DNA of 64,000 bases from Schistocerca nitens (taxonomy: Eukaryota > Arthropoda > Insecta > Orthoptera > Acrididae). The position numbers and the translations under genes were made by a program. Location of the stretch: NCBI RefSeq assembly GCF_023898315.1, contig NC_064616.1:288265205-288329204 (forward strand), read 5' to 3'. Within the stretch, counting starts at the first letter, position 1. The number at the start of each line of letters is the position of its first letter. Below the pieces are notes generated by a model that was given only the letters and a program-made list of their open reading frames with translations, had not been told where the DNA came from and ran no database searches. Of this stretch, positions 52,260-61,236 are shown one piece after another.

Positions 52260-53335
52260 ATCAGTTTGCTAGTACAGCAACACGGCGTAAGGCAGACGGT
52301 GTATGGTTCGTCCCTAGGACTTTTATGTGCCAAGATTTATTCAGAGCAATACATTTGCCTGTCTGTCACATTAAATGCAGTGCAGTACAGTCGCAATGTC
52401 AACATCATCATGGTGTCCTTAGTACATTGCTCATCTCCTCTTAATAAATCTTCCATAACGAAGCGTACATCGTCTGCATTGTTTGCAATGTGATAGGTGA
52501 CCCCACGTCCGTACAGTGTCAGTTTCAGAGTGGTTCGCGTCCGAAACTAAACACAATTTTCCTGCGAGTCTAGATGTGGATCTGTGTTGCGGCGATCGAT
52601 CTTAAGTATCACGGTACTCGTTCCTCTGAAATTCACGATATCCCTGCTGTCTATTATACGGTCGTCTGCAGTCTTTGTATCTCCCTGATCCGTTGCGATC
52701 ATTCCACCGATTCGTGGCTCCGAAATTAAGGTCATTACGCTACTCCTCATTGTCTCGGTTTGTCAAGCCTCAATGATTGTAAAAAAAAAAAAAATAAAAA
52801 AAAAAAAAAAAAAGGTTCAAAAGGCTCTGAGCCCTATGGGACTTAACATCTGCGGTCATTAGTCCCCTAGAACTTAGAACTACATAAACCTAACTAATCT
52901 AAGGACATCACAGACATCCAAGCCCGAGGCAGGATTCGAACCTGCGACCGTAGCGGTAGCGCTGTTCCAGACTGAACCGCCTAGAACCACTCGGCCACAG
53001 TGGCCGGCTCCAATGATTGTCCTCACGTCGCCTTTTCTCAGTTTCAAGAGCTTCAATTCGGTCTACTAGCAAATATACGTCGTCGATGTCTTTGTATATT
53101 GTGAGAGGTAATTGCATGGACATGCAGTGGTATTCGTTAAGTAAGAAACTATGTTGGTTCTGTTTCTTGTAACAGGCTCATCTAGATGTACGTTTCGATT
53201 CCAAGACTTATGCAAAAACTCTTGAATGGTGCCGTTAAGCGGCCCTATAATGACGGCGTCAATAAATTTGACTTGACTGCCAAAATTTATTGAAGAAGAC
53301 AGTCTGAAATTCACTGAAACTACTATAGCTATCAT
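52260..53335 (-). pseudogene. Possible retroelement gag-like remnant, split by SINE-1
   Basis: Minus frames give coding-like text. 53066-53335: FIDAVIIGPLNGTIQEFLHK, SWNRNVHLDEPVTRNRTN. 52908-53123: MSMQLPLTIYKDIDDVYLLV, DRIEALETEKRRREDN. After the SINE-1, 52547-52750: MRSSVMTLISEPRIGGMIAT, DQGDTKTADDRIIDSRDIVN. Then near 52330-52510: YHIANNADDVRFVMEDLLRG. The charged coiled stretch and position upstream (in element orientation) of the protease/RT at 47842-49095 suggest a gag region, but I do not recognise the family. Stops and shifts make it dead. Confidence 0.4.
52781..53010 (-). mobile_element. SINE-1 copy with A/T run and 10 bp TSD
   Basis: Reverse-oriented; the homopolymer after the SINE-1 3' end appears as a 33-base A-rich run (52781-52813). 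Duplication caatgattgt at 52771-52780 and 53011-53020. Confidence 0.92.
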
Positions 53336-53529
53336 CGACTCTCATGCCCTATGTGTGTGCACAGTCTTCCAGGTTACTCACACAAATATCTCCTTTTTGT
53401 TTTCTAGGAATACAATGTTGAGAAAGCATCCTTAAACTGGCGTATTGAAGCAACGGAGTGTGATCCCTGACTCGGTTTGAAATCGAGAAATTCGCGTGTA
53501 CCAACACTGGTATCAACAATCATGCTTGG

Positions 53530-54168
53530 TTATATATGACGGTAGTATCTGTTCCCGAAAGAACAGTTACCTTGGATGACCATGCAGCTTTGCTAGAAAT
53601 GAAATGATAATTAAATGGACACCCTAGCTGCAAACAGGCGTTGATGTACTTCATTGGGGGCATGTTGAAAATGTGTGCCCCGACCGGGACTCGAACCCGG
53701 GATCTCCTGCTTACATGGCAGACGCTCTATCCATCTGAGCCACCGCGGGCACAGAGGATAGTGCGTCTGCATGGACTTATCCCTTGCACGCTCCCCGTGA
53801 GATCCACATTCCCAACATGTCCACACCACTACATTCGTAGTGCGCCTAATAGATGTTTGCCCATCATACTCATTACTCGTGGCAGATTAATCTACCAAGT
53901 ACCGTACGAGTTCGGGCATAGCGTGTGCGTTCGCACAAGAAGGTCAATGGCCGGGAAGCCATATTTTAACTATATATGACGGTAGTATCTGTTCCCAAAA
54001 GAACAGTTACCGTGGATGACCATGCAGCGTTGCTAGAAATGAAATGATAATTAAATGGACACCAGAGCTGCAAACAGGCGTCGGTCGGGGCACACATTTT
54101 CAACATGTCCCCAATGAAGTACATCAACGCCTGTTTGCAGCTAGGGTGTCCATTTAATTATCATTTCA
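53530..54168. mobile_element. SINE-5 compound, partly inverted, with 12 bp TSD
   Basis: A 639 bp insertion bounded by aatcatgcttgg (53518-53529 and 54169-54180). Order: hairpin region (ggtagtatctgttcccgaa), antisense body, antisense tRNA-Thr-like head (53675-53752), about 215 bp of 5' sequence, a second hairpin region (53970-54015), a second antisense body, then, switching strand at about 54084, a sense body (ggtcggggcacacattttca to ctaatt-type end tttaattatcatttc). So it contains both a direct repeat (about 115 bp) and an inverted repeat, all within one target duplication. Confidence 0.8.
53675..53752 (-). tRNA. tRNA-Thr(TGT)-like sequence in SINE-5 (not a gene)
   Basis: Read on the minus strand it folds as a cloverleaf: acceptor gtgcccg/cggggcac (one mismatch), D-stem gctc/gagc, anticodon stem tctgc/gcagg with loop catgtaa (anticodon TGT at 53713-53715 on the plus strand as aca), and a perfect T-arm ccggg-ttcgagt-cccgg. 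Position 33 is A instead of the near-invariant T. Because the same segment recurs with SINE-5 flanks at about 50010, it is the promoter-bearing head of the SINE, not a functional tRNA gene. Confidence 0.6.
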
Positions 54169-54279
54169 AATCATGCTTGGAGCTGCACTCTGCATAATAC
54201 GACATTTCTCTTCTACGGTACTATTGACTTTTATTCTAGCACACTTTCATCAAAAGCGGGCTACAACATGTCTTCAACT

Positions 54280-54310
54280 CCTCCCGCCGGAGGTTCGAGT
54301 TTTCCCTCGG

Positions 54311-54361
<51 letters not shown>

Positions 54362-54467
54362 GTTCTTAGCGTAGGTTAGTTTAGGGTAGTTTAAGTAGTG
54401 TGCAAGCCCAGGGACCGTGACTTTAGCAGTTTCGTCCCTTAAGAATTCACACACATTTGAACACATA
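54280..54467 (+). mobile_element. SINE-2 variant, 5'-truncated, with (GT)n and 9 bp TSD
   Basis: Starts at box B (ggaggttcgag), followed by a (GT)n of 25 units (54312-54361) grown from the gtgtgtgt in the body, then the tail (ttagcgtaggttagtttagg, gaattcacacacatttgaac). Duplication tcttcaact at 54271-54279 and 54468-54476. Confidence 0.88.
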
Positions 54468-54699
54468 TCTTCAACTTGATCGGCCACGTTCTTGCATTAT
54501 CCCTGTACGCCAGCTACCATCTTAGAGAGTGTCTTCTTGACCAGTGAACAATTTTTTACTCTCGTGATCTCGTCATTAATTTTATTTTCCACCATACCGA
54601 ATGCAGTTTTAGTAGACTCACGATCTGTGTCAAGTCTCAAGTGTGTGATACTGCATAATGACAGCATGTAACCATCGATTCCGACTGGGTATGCATCTT

Positions 54700-55530
54700 A
54701 CATGAAACAACAATATGAGAATATGAAACAATCGTTTTTGCGACTGAACTATGAAAAGTTCAAATGGCAGGTTTCCTGGGATCTGAAAGTCATAAGCATA
54801 TTACTTGGGCTACAACGCGGCTACACCAAATTATGTTGCGTCCTGTGCCTATGGGATAGCCGCGCCATAGTACGTCATTCTAAAGAGAAAGATTGGTCTA
54901 TGCGTCAATCAGTTGAACACGATCTCACAATGTTATGGACGAAGCACTTTTCGAAACCAAGAACTTAATTCTCCCTGCTCTTCACATAAAGCTGGGCCTA
55001 ATTAAATACTACGTTAAGTCTGTGAAAAAAAAAAAAACTGCGGAAGCAAATCTCTATTAGCGTGATAAATTTCCATGTCTCTTAGCGAGGCGAAAATAAA
55101 AGATGGGATTTTCGAGGGTCCCCAGAAACGCAAACTGTACAAAGATGAGCATTTCAACACCATCCTCACAGGTGATGAAAAGTTAGTTTGGGATGCCTTT
55201 GTTCAAGTGTCAACAAACTGTCTAGGAAATAAGAGGGCAGAACACTAAAAGGATTTGTGGCAAATCTTCTGCACTACTATAACACACTGGGTACAACATG
55301 TTCTTAAAGTAACATTTTTAACATTCCCACTTGGATTTCGTTCTTGACAACTGTGTTGCTGCAACCGACGAGCACGGAGAACGCTTCCACCAGTAGGCTT
55401 CGAACATGGCAGTAACATTCCAGGGAAACTGGAAAGTATCGGTGTTTTCCGCTTACAGCTGAACAGTAATCAGGGAATCCCGAGCAGAAATCTACAAGGG
55501 TATTATATGCATAAGCGTATACAGGCAATA
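54700..55530 (+). pseudogene. Decayed copy of an uncharacterised multi-copy arthropod protein
   Basis: The frame 54702-54968 reads NYEKFKWQVSWDLKVISILL, GLQRGYTKLCCVLCLWDSRA. Further frames continue LILPALHIKLGLIKYYVKSV (54965-55025), KLYKDEHFNTILTGDEKLVW (about 55137-55190), and HSHLDF, DNCVAATDEHGERFHQ, QGNWKVSVF (about 55320-55450). I recognise the order DLKV..LLGLQ.GYTK..C..C.WDSRA / LPPLHIKLGL.K / HSHLDFFP.NCG..SDEHGERFHQD from a large family of uncharacterised proteins in arthropod and cnidarian genomes. Its function is unknown to me, and its copy number suggests a TE origin. At least four frame changes and several stops: dead. Recognition is from memory only. Confidence 0.6.
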
Positions 55531-55739
55531 ACTTAAGACTGTCACAACTTCAAAACGAGAGCTGATCTTGCATTTCCATTGACATTTTTCGTTATCAGCA
55601 CACTCGAAAAAATAAAGATTAGCTGTTCTCATGCTAGTTACGGAAAGAAAGTAAAATTTGACTGGCTAGATACAGGTGGTACGCTGTGACGTAATCAGTG
55701 CCAAAAGGAGACTGGAAAGGGTAAGAGATGAGTGAGAGA

Positions 55740-55806
55740 GGAGATAGTGTATGAATAAGTGAGAGGGAGAGAGTGGGAGGAATGGAGGGGGAGGGGGAGG
55801 GGGAGG

Positions 55807-55843
<37 letters not shown>
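55740..55843 (+). repeat. GA/GGGA purine microsatellite
   Basis: gagaggag, (gggga)n and then about 17 GA units (55811-55843). Frames on the opposite strand are Leu/Ser/Pro-rich artefacts of the repeat. Confidence 0.92.
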
Positions 55844-55846
<3 letters not shown>

Positions 55847-55949
55847 TTGGGGAGGTGGTGGAATACGAATAATGGTGATGGGGGAAGAGTGAGTGAATGG
55901 AGAGATGAAGGAAGAGGGCTATCAAAATAACCAAGCAGTATTTGCTTCA

Positions 55950-56885
55950 CTGTTACGCTTTAGCCACTCCTATAATTTCTGTGAGGATTCTTACTAGGAT
56001 CTTTTCTTAAAATACAAAGCATTACTGTGTTTTGCCTAGATTATAGAGTAGCTTGATACAGAGACGGATAGCAGCAATGGAGAAATAGTTTATCAAAGAA
56101 GACCTTCGTCATTCATTAACTCGAACACTCTAAAAAAGAGTGTTCACTTGAGACCGGTCGTTCAGCAATGCTGTTCTAACGTCACTTGCTGTACGTGAAA
56201 ATATCACTGTATTTGTTAAGCAATTCAAGCTTTTGTGGTATATCTGTCTTCGCTCTCAGCGTTCCAAGAGCCTCCCAATGTGTCGTCAAAAGTAGATGGG
56301 TTTGGCGTAGGAAAAAAAAGTGGGGATACAAAGTTAGTCGGTCGTTTTTGAAGCTTTAGTGGCGACGTGTGGTAACTTTTCGCCGTTAAACTTATCTGGA
56401 AGACGGCGGTTCTCGGCGAGCTAATGGGCTGTCAGGCGCTGCCTTCCCTCTCCCACGGCTCGTTTGCTGTTCCCTTTGTTGGGACCTTTTACATAACTCC
56501 CTTATTACCCTGACAATGGCATTTACTTGGTGATAAACGACAAGTTCTCTCGCCTTACCAAACAGTGTTACGTAGAGTGATTATACGTTATTGGACGACC
56601 CGCGTTTCCACCGAATATTCCAGTGAACGTAATTTCGCCGCTAGCCATTAAAATATCAGTACAAAGTAGGATAGAAAATAAAGTGATTTTATTTATTGTG
56701 CGTCTTCATTCTGGTAGCAGAAATATACTGCTAAATTTATAGGAGATTTTGGACTTCACGGTGTCTGATGTCTGTTATACAGAGCTGCCAACTTTCGTAG
56801 CAAACAGTGACTTTAACTTGGCTATGCAACGATTCGAACTGAGTTAGGACAACAGATAAGGGTACATAATTTCATACTGATTCTA
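55950..56885. other. No gene recognised
   Basis: No domain-bearing frames. 56380-56480 is GC-richer, but nothing identifiable. Confidence 0.4.
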
Positions 56886-57075
56886 CATGTACATCTACAT
56901 CTACATGATTACTCTGCAATTCACAATTAAGCGCCTGGCAGAGGGTTCATCGAACCACCTGAAAACTATTTCTCTACCGTTCCACTTTCGAAGAGCGCGA
57001 GGGAAAAACTATTCCGTACGCGCTCTGATTTCTCTTATTTTATTATGATGGTCACTTCCCCTATGTACGTGGACG
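56886..57075 (-). mobile_element. LINE-B solo 3' end
   Basis: About 190 bp: catctacatctacatgatta end and 3' UTR (gcgctctgatttctcttatt), the same as 7766-7945 and 61021-61215. Extreme 5' truncation; no coding sequence. Confidence 0.82.
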
Positions 57076-57715
57076 ACAGCAACATATCTTCACATCCTAT
57101 GAACAGACGAAGCTCATTTTTTCTGGCGTGTGTGGTGAACACACAGAATTGCCGAGTGTGGGTATCTTCACCTCCAGTCACTGTACATGAAGCGAACGTG
57201 TCACCCTATAGTGTGGCTTCACGGCTACGTTCATCATTGGCCCATTCCTTTTTGAACAGTTCTGCCTCAAGGACCGAAGACGTGCAATGTAAATGGCCAG
57301 CGTTACTGCGATATGCTTCGCCAGCATGTAATACCCGCCTTACAGGAGAGAGGCGCATTTAACTCAACAGTTTTCATGCAAGGTGGGGCCCCACCGCACA
57401 TAGCTCGTGAAGATCACCTGCTTCTCCAAAACACATTTGGACACGATTGAATTATCAGCCGATCGTTTCCAAATGCTTGGCCAGCACGATCACCTAATCT
57501 CACTCCCTGTGATATCTGGTTGTGGGGCAACCTGAAGGACAGGGTTTACCAGGGGAACATTCACACACGTGCTGATCTGAAGCGCAGCATATCAAGAGAG
57601 GTAGCCAGCATACCTACGGACATGTTTCGTTCTGCCGCGCAGAATGCAATCCTGCGCTTTCAGACTCTTCTGGGCACTGATGGGCGCCGTATTGAGCCGC
57701 TTTTGTAGCAGTAAT
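57076..57715 (+). pseudogene. Mariner-like transposase, catalytic half
   Basis: FMQGGAPPHIAREVHLLLQN holds the second catalytic position (Gly where HDGAPPH-type motifs have Asp). ARSPNLTPCDIWLWGNLKDR carries the third Asp in PCD. The frame 57520-57708 continues RVYQGNIHTRADLKRSISRE, EVASIPTDMFRSAAQNAILR to the end EPLL. A stop falls between the second and third positions. About 42 residues separate them, close to DD41D. The left part (57090-57330) is coding-like but shifted. Confidence 0.7.
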
Positions 57716-57884
57716 GGAATCGGTATGTAATGTACCGTGGCAGAACCTTAAAAGTGAAATGATTCTGCATTATTTCTCTACCCCACGTCCTCGAAATTAA
57801 TGCCACCAAGTTTGGTCCTCGTACAATGGTTAGTTTCTGTGTTATAACGTGTTAAATAGGGTAAGTTTCATTATAACCAACTGG

Positions 57885-58552
57885 TATGTCGTTACGTGAG
57901 AAACAGAGTGCTTTAATCGAGATTCTACCCACAGAAAATGTGCCTCCAACTGAAGTTACGTACGGTGATGATTGTACCGACATCAGTAATATGGCATGTG
58001 ATGAATGCTCGGTCACCATTTTGACCCCGAAAACATGAGAGCATCAATGGTGTTTCGGCACAAAGGATCACCGACGCTTCAAAAGTTCAAGACCATGCCA
58101 TCTGTAGGCAAAGTCATCCTCACAGTGTTCTGGGATATTCAGGGTGCGGTGCGCCTGGAATTCAGGCCTAAAGGCACCAACCGCCATAAACTCAGCAAGG
58201 AACTGCAAGACCCTCAGAAAACTGAAAGCACGAATTCGAAGAGTTCGTTCACACATGGAGCACCCACTCATTCAGCATGACCATGCCAGACCACACATGA
58301 GCGCTGCTACATCTGTAACAACCTGACGCCTTGGGTTGACTGTTATCGATCATCCTTCATACATTCCAGACTTGGCACATTCCATTTTTCATGTGTTTCT
58401 TAAAGTTAAAGGATACCTTAGAGAGCTTCACTTTGATAGTGATGAAACGGTGCAAGCAAAGCTGAAGTTGTGGCTCAACAAAGTCAAACATTCTACAGTG
58501 ACGGTATCAACAAAATGGTCTCCCGTAAAAATGCGTCCGTTGCCACGGTGAC
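57885..58552 (+). pseudogene. Mariner (DD34D) transposase remnant
   Basis: Frame 58005-58280: HHFDPENMRASMVFRHKGSP, KKFKTMPSVGKVILTVFWDI, the stretch after the first Asp in classical mariners (HKGSP and GKV.LTVFWD blocks). Then IQHDHARPHMSAATS gives the second Asp. PSYIPDLAHSIFHVF has Ile where the third Asp (PSD) should be, 34 residues on. GYLRELHFDSDETVQAKLKL follows. Frameshift near 58200 and stop at about 58324. Inactive on two counts. Confidence 0.82.
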
Positions 58553-58820
58553 TATGTTGAGAAACAAATACGTATAGTTTTCACATTAAAAATTCTGAGG
58601 TGCTACTTTTCAGCACGGTAATGTAATATGGTTGCTGTAATGCTACATGGGACAGTCCCACTACTCTTATGCTGCCTGGTCTAGGACGATACACAAAGTT
58701 CTTCAGACAAGAAAGGCTGTGAAATACCATGACTGTATTGCACGTGTCCCTAGATTGGGTCATACGTTCTTTGAAATAGGTGAAAGTTAATTCTACTTCT
58801 CGGGATTACTACTTGAAATA

Positions 58821-60242
58821 CACTCCTGGAAATGGAAAAAAGAACACATTGACACCGGTGTGTCAGACCCACCATACTTGCTCCGGACACTGCGAGAGGG
58901 CTGTACAAGCAATGATCACACGCACGGCACAGCGGACACACCAGGAACCGCGGTGTTGGCCGTCGAATGGCGCTAGCTGCGCAGTATTTGTGCACCGCCG
59001 CCGTCAGTGTCAGCCAGTTTGCCGTGGCATACGGAGCTCCATCACAGTCTTTAACACTGGTAGCATGCCGCGACAGCGTGGACGTGAACCGTATGTGCAG
59101 TTGACGGACTTTGAGCGAGGGCGTATAGTGGGCATGCGGGAGGCCGGGTGGACGTACCGCCGAATTGCTCAACACGTGGGGCGTGAGGTCTCCACAGTAC
59201 ATCGATGTTGTCGCCAGTGGTCGGCGGAAGGTGCACGTGCCCGTCGACCTGGGACCGGACCGCAGCGACGCACGGATGCACGCCAAGACCGTAGGATCCT
59301 ACGCAGTGCCGTAGGGGACCGCACCGCCACTTCCCAGCAAATTAGGGACACTGTTGCTCCTGGGGTATCGGCGAGGACCATTCGCAACCGTCTCCATGAA
59401 GCTGGGCTACGGTCCCGCACACCGTTAGGCCGTCTTCCGCTCACGCCCCAACATCGTGCAGCCCGCCTCCAGTGGTGTCGCGACAGGCGTGAATGGAGGG
59501 ACGAATGGAGACGTGTCGTCTTCAGCGATGAGAGTCGCTTCTGCCTTGGTGCCAATGATGGTCGTATGCGTGTTTGGCGCCGTGCAGGTGAGCGCCACAA
59601 TCAGGACTGCATACGACCGAGGCACACAGGGCCAACACCCGGCATCATGGTGTGGGGAGCGATCTCCTACACTGGCCGTACACCACTGGTGATCGTCGAG
59701 GGGACACTGAATAGTGCACGGTACATCCAAACCGTCATCGAACCCATCGTTCTACCATTCCTAGACCGGCAAGGGAACTTGCTGTTCCAACAGGACAATG
59801 CACGTCCGCATGTATCCCGTGCCACCCAACGTGCTCTAGAAGGTGTAAGTCAACTACCCTGGCCAGCAAGATCTCCGGATCTGTCCCCCATTGAGCATGT
59901 TTGCGACTGGATGAAGCGTCGTCTCACGCGGTCTGCACGTCCAGCACGAACGCTGGTCCAACTGAGGCGCCAGGTGGAAATGGCATGGCAAGCCGTTCCA
60001 CAGGACTACATCCAGCATCTCTACGAACGTCTCCATGGGAGAATAGCAGCCTGCATTGCTGCGAAAGGTGGATATACACTGTACTAGTGCCGACATTGTG
60101 CATGCTCTGTTGCCTGTGTCTATGTGCCTGTGGTTCTGTCAGTGTGATCATGTGATGTATCTGACCCCAGGAATGTGTCAATAAAGTTTCCCCTTCCTGG
60201 GACAATGAATTCACGGTGTTCTTATTTCAATTTCCAGGAGTG
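58821..60242 (+). mobile_element. Tc1 element copy 3 (CACTCCTGGAAAT family)
   Basis: 1422 bp, both TIRs intact (cactcctggaaatggaaa at left; right end inverted), TA at 58819-58820 and 60243-60244. Open transposase gene. About 1 kb left of copy 4, in opposite orientation. Confidence 0.96.
59065..60087 (+). CDS. Tc1 transposase copy 3, open 340-codon gene
   Basis: Full-length frame from MPRQRGREPYVQL to GGYTLY; this Met is preferred over upstream in-frame Mets because it opens the DNA-binding domain in all four copies. Residues 10-50 hold the first helix-turn-helix (WTYRRIAQHVGREVSTVHR), about 80-115 the second (ATSQQIRDTVAPGVSARTIR). Catalytic residues: Asp155 (FSDESRF), Asp244 (QQDNARPH), Glu277 (LSPIEHV). 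Trp280 is Cys here, just after the Glu motif, and Asp321 is Glu; the Trp change may weaken activity. It would act in the nucleus, binding the TIRs and moving the element to TA sites. Promoter not identified. Confidence 0.93.
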   Translation: MPRQRGREPYVQLTDFERGRIVGMREAGWTYRRIAQHVGREVSTVHRCCRQWSAEGARARRPGTGPQRRTDARQDRRILRSAVGDRTATSQQIRDTVAPGVSARTIRNRLHEAGLRSRTPLGRLPLTPQHRAARLQWCRDRREWRDEWRRVVFSDESRFCLGANDGRMRVWRRAGERHNQDCIRPRHTGPTPGIMVWGAISYTGRTPLVIVEGTLNSARYIQTVIEPIVLPFLDRQGNLLFQQDNARPHVSRATQRALEGVSQLPWPARSPDLSPIEHVCDWMKRRLTRSARPARTLVQLRRQVEMAWQAVPQDYIQHLYERLHGRIAACIAAKGGYTLY

Positions 60243-60244
60243 TA

Positions 60245-60576
60245 TGTGCTTTAGAGAATAAATGTCCTATACTCTCACAAATAACCAAGTCACAAAATTG
60301 CCTCCACGGAAGTATCCTAATTGAGCTGCCAGTTCAACATGCATTATTTAATGTTCAGATGTAATTACACAAGCAACATTCGCACTGACCTTCTGTTACT
60401 AAATCTCGATAAAGTCATTTTATACAGCCATAATTTCACTCGATAATCGTTTCTCTATTAGGCTCGTCAAAAAGCTTACTACCAAGTTAGTTATATCGTT
60501 TCTTATGACTTCTACGAAATAAGGACCGCGTAAATACGACTCGTACTAAGAAAGGGTCGTGTGACTTCATCCAACT
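60245..60576. other. No gene recognised
   Basis: Spacer between Tc1 copy 3 and the SINE-3; nothing seen. Confidence 0.45.
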
Positions 60577-60588
60577 AACTTATCAGAA

Positions 60589-60826
60589 ACCTAGTGAGAT
60601 GACGCAGTGGCTAGCACACTGGACTCGCATTCGGGAGGGCGACGGTTCAAACGCGCGTCTGGCCATCCCGATTTAGGTTTTCCGTAATTTCCCTAAATCG
60701 CTTCAGACAAATGCCGTGATGCTTTCTTTGAATGGGCACGGCCAATTTCCTTCCTCATCCTTCCCTAATCCGATGGCACCGATGAGTTCGATGTTTGGTC
60801 CCCTCCCCCAAATTAACGAACCAACC
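60589..60826 (+). mobile_element. SINE-3, diverged, with 12 bp TSD
   Basis: Head gagatgacgcagtggctagc, box B degraded (ggttcaaacgc), body cccgatttaggttttccgta, then an end different from the other SINE-3 copies: gatgtttggtcccctccccc and aaattaacgaaccaacc. Duplication aacttatcagaa at 60577-60588 and 60827-60838. Confidence 0.85.
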
Positions 60827-61236
60827 AACTTATCAGAACAGTCGTCCAAATGGGATTTCACAAACACTTCCACATTTATGGTGTCTCTCTTCTCATCAAA
60901 ATGTCAAAATCTACGCTGCTTTCCAAAACTTGAGCAGGCATGTCACTTTCGGACGATGTCCATCGTCAAGTAGCATAGGTCAGCGTAACTTTCGCACATA
61001 CGGAAGGAACCGCTAAAGTACAGTACAACATCTACATCTACATGGTTACTCTGCAATTCACACATAAGTGCCTCGCAGAGGGTTCATCGAACTATTTTCA
61101 TACTAGTTCTCCAGCATTCCACTCTCTAATGGCGCGTGGGAAAAAGGAACACCTAAATCTTTACGTTCGAGCTCTGTTTTCTCTTATTTTATTATGATGA
61201 TCATTTCTCCCTACGTAGGTGGGTGTCAACAAAATA

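Noticed and set aside
53675-53752. Functional tRNA-Thr gene
   Set aside because: Cloverleaf is good, but position 33 is A and the sequence is the head of a repeated SINE; the other copy is more decayed.
53527-54083. CRISPR-like spaced direct repeat
   Set aside because: Only two long (115 bp) copies, in eukaryotic SINE sequence; no short regular repeats or spacers.
55666-55950. Leu/Ser/Pro-rich frames on the minus strand
   Set aside because: Read-through of the GA/GGGA repeat; no real protein.
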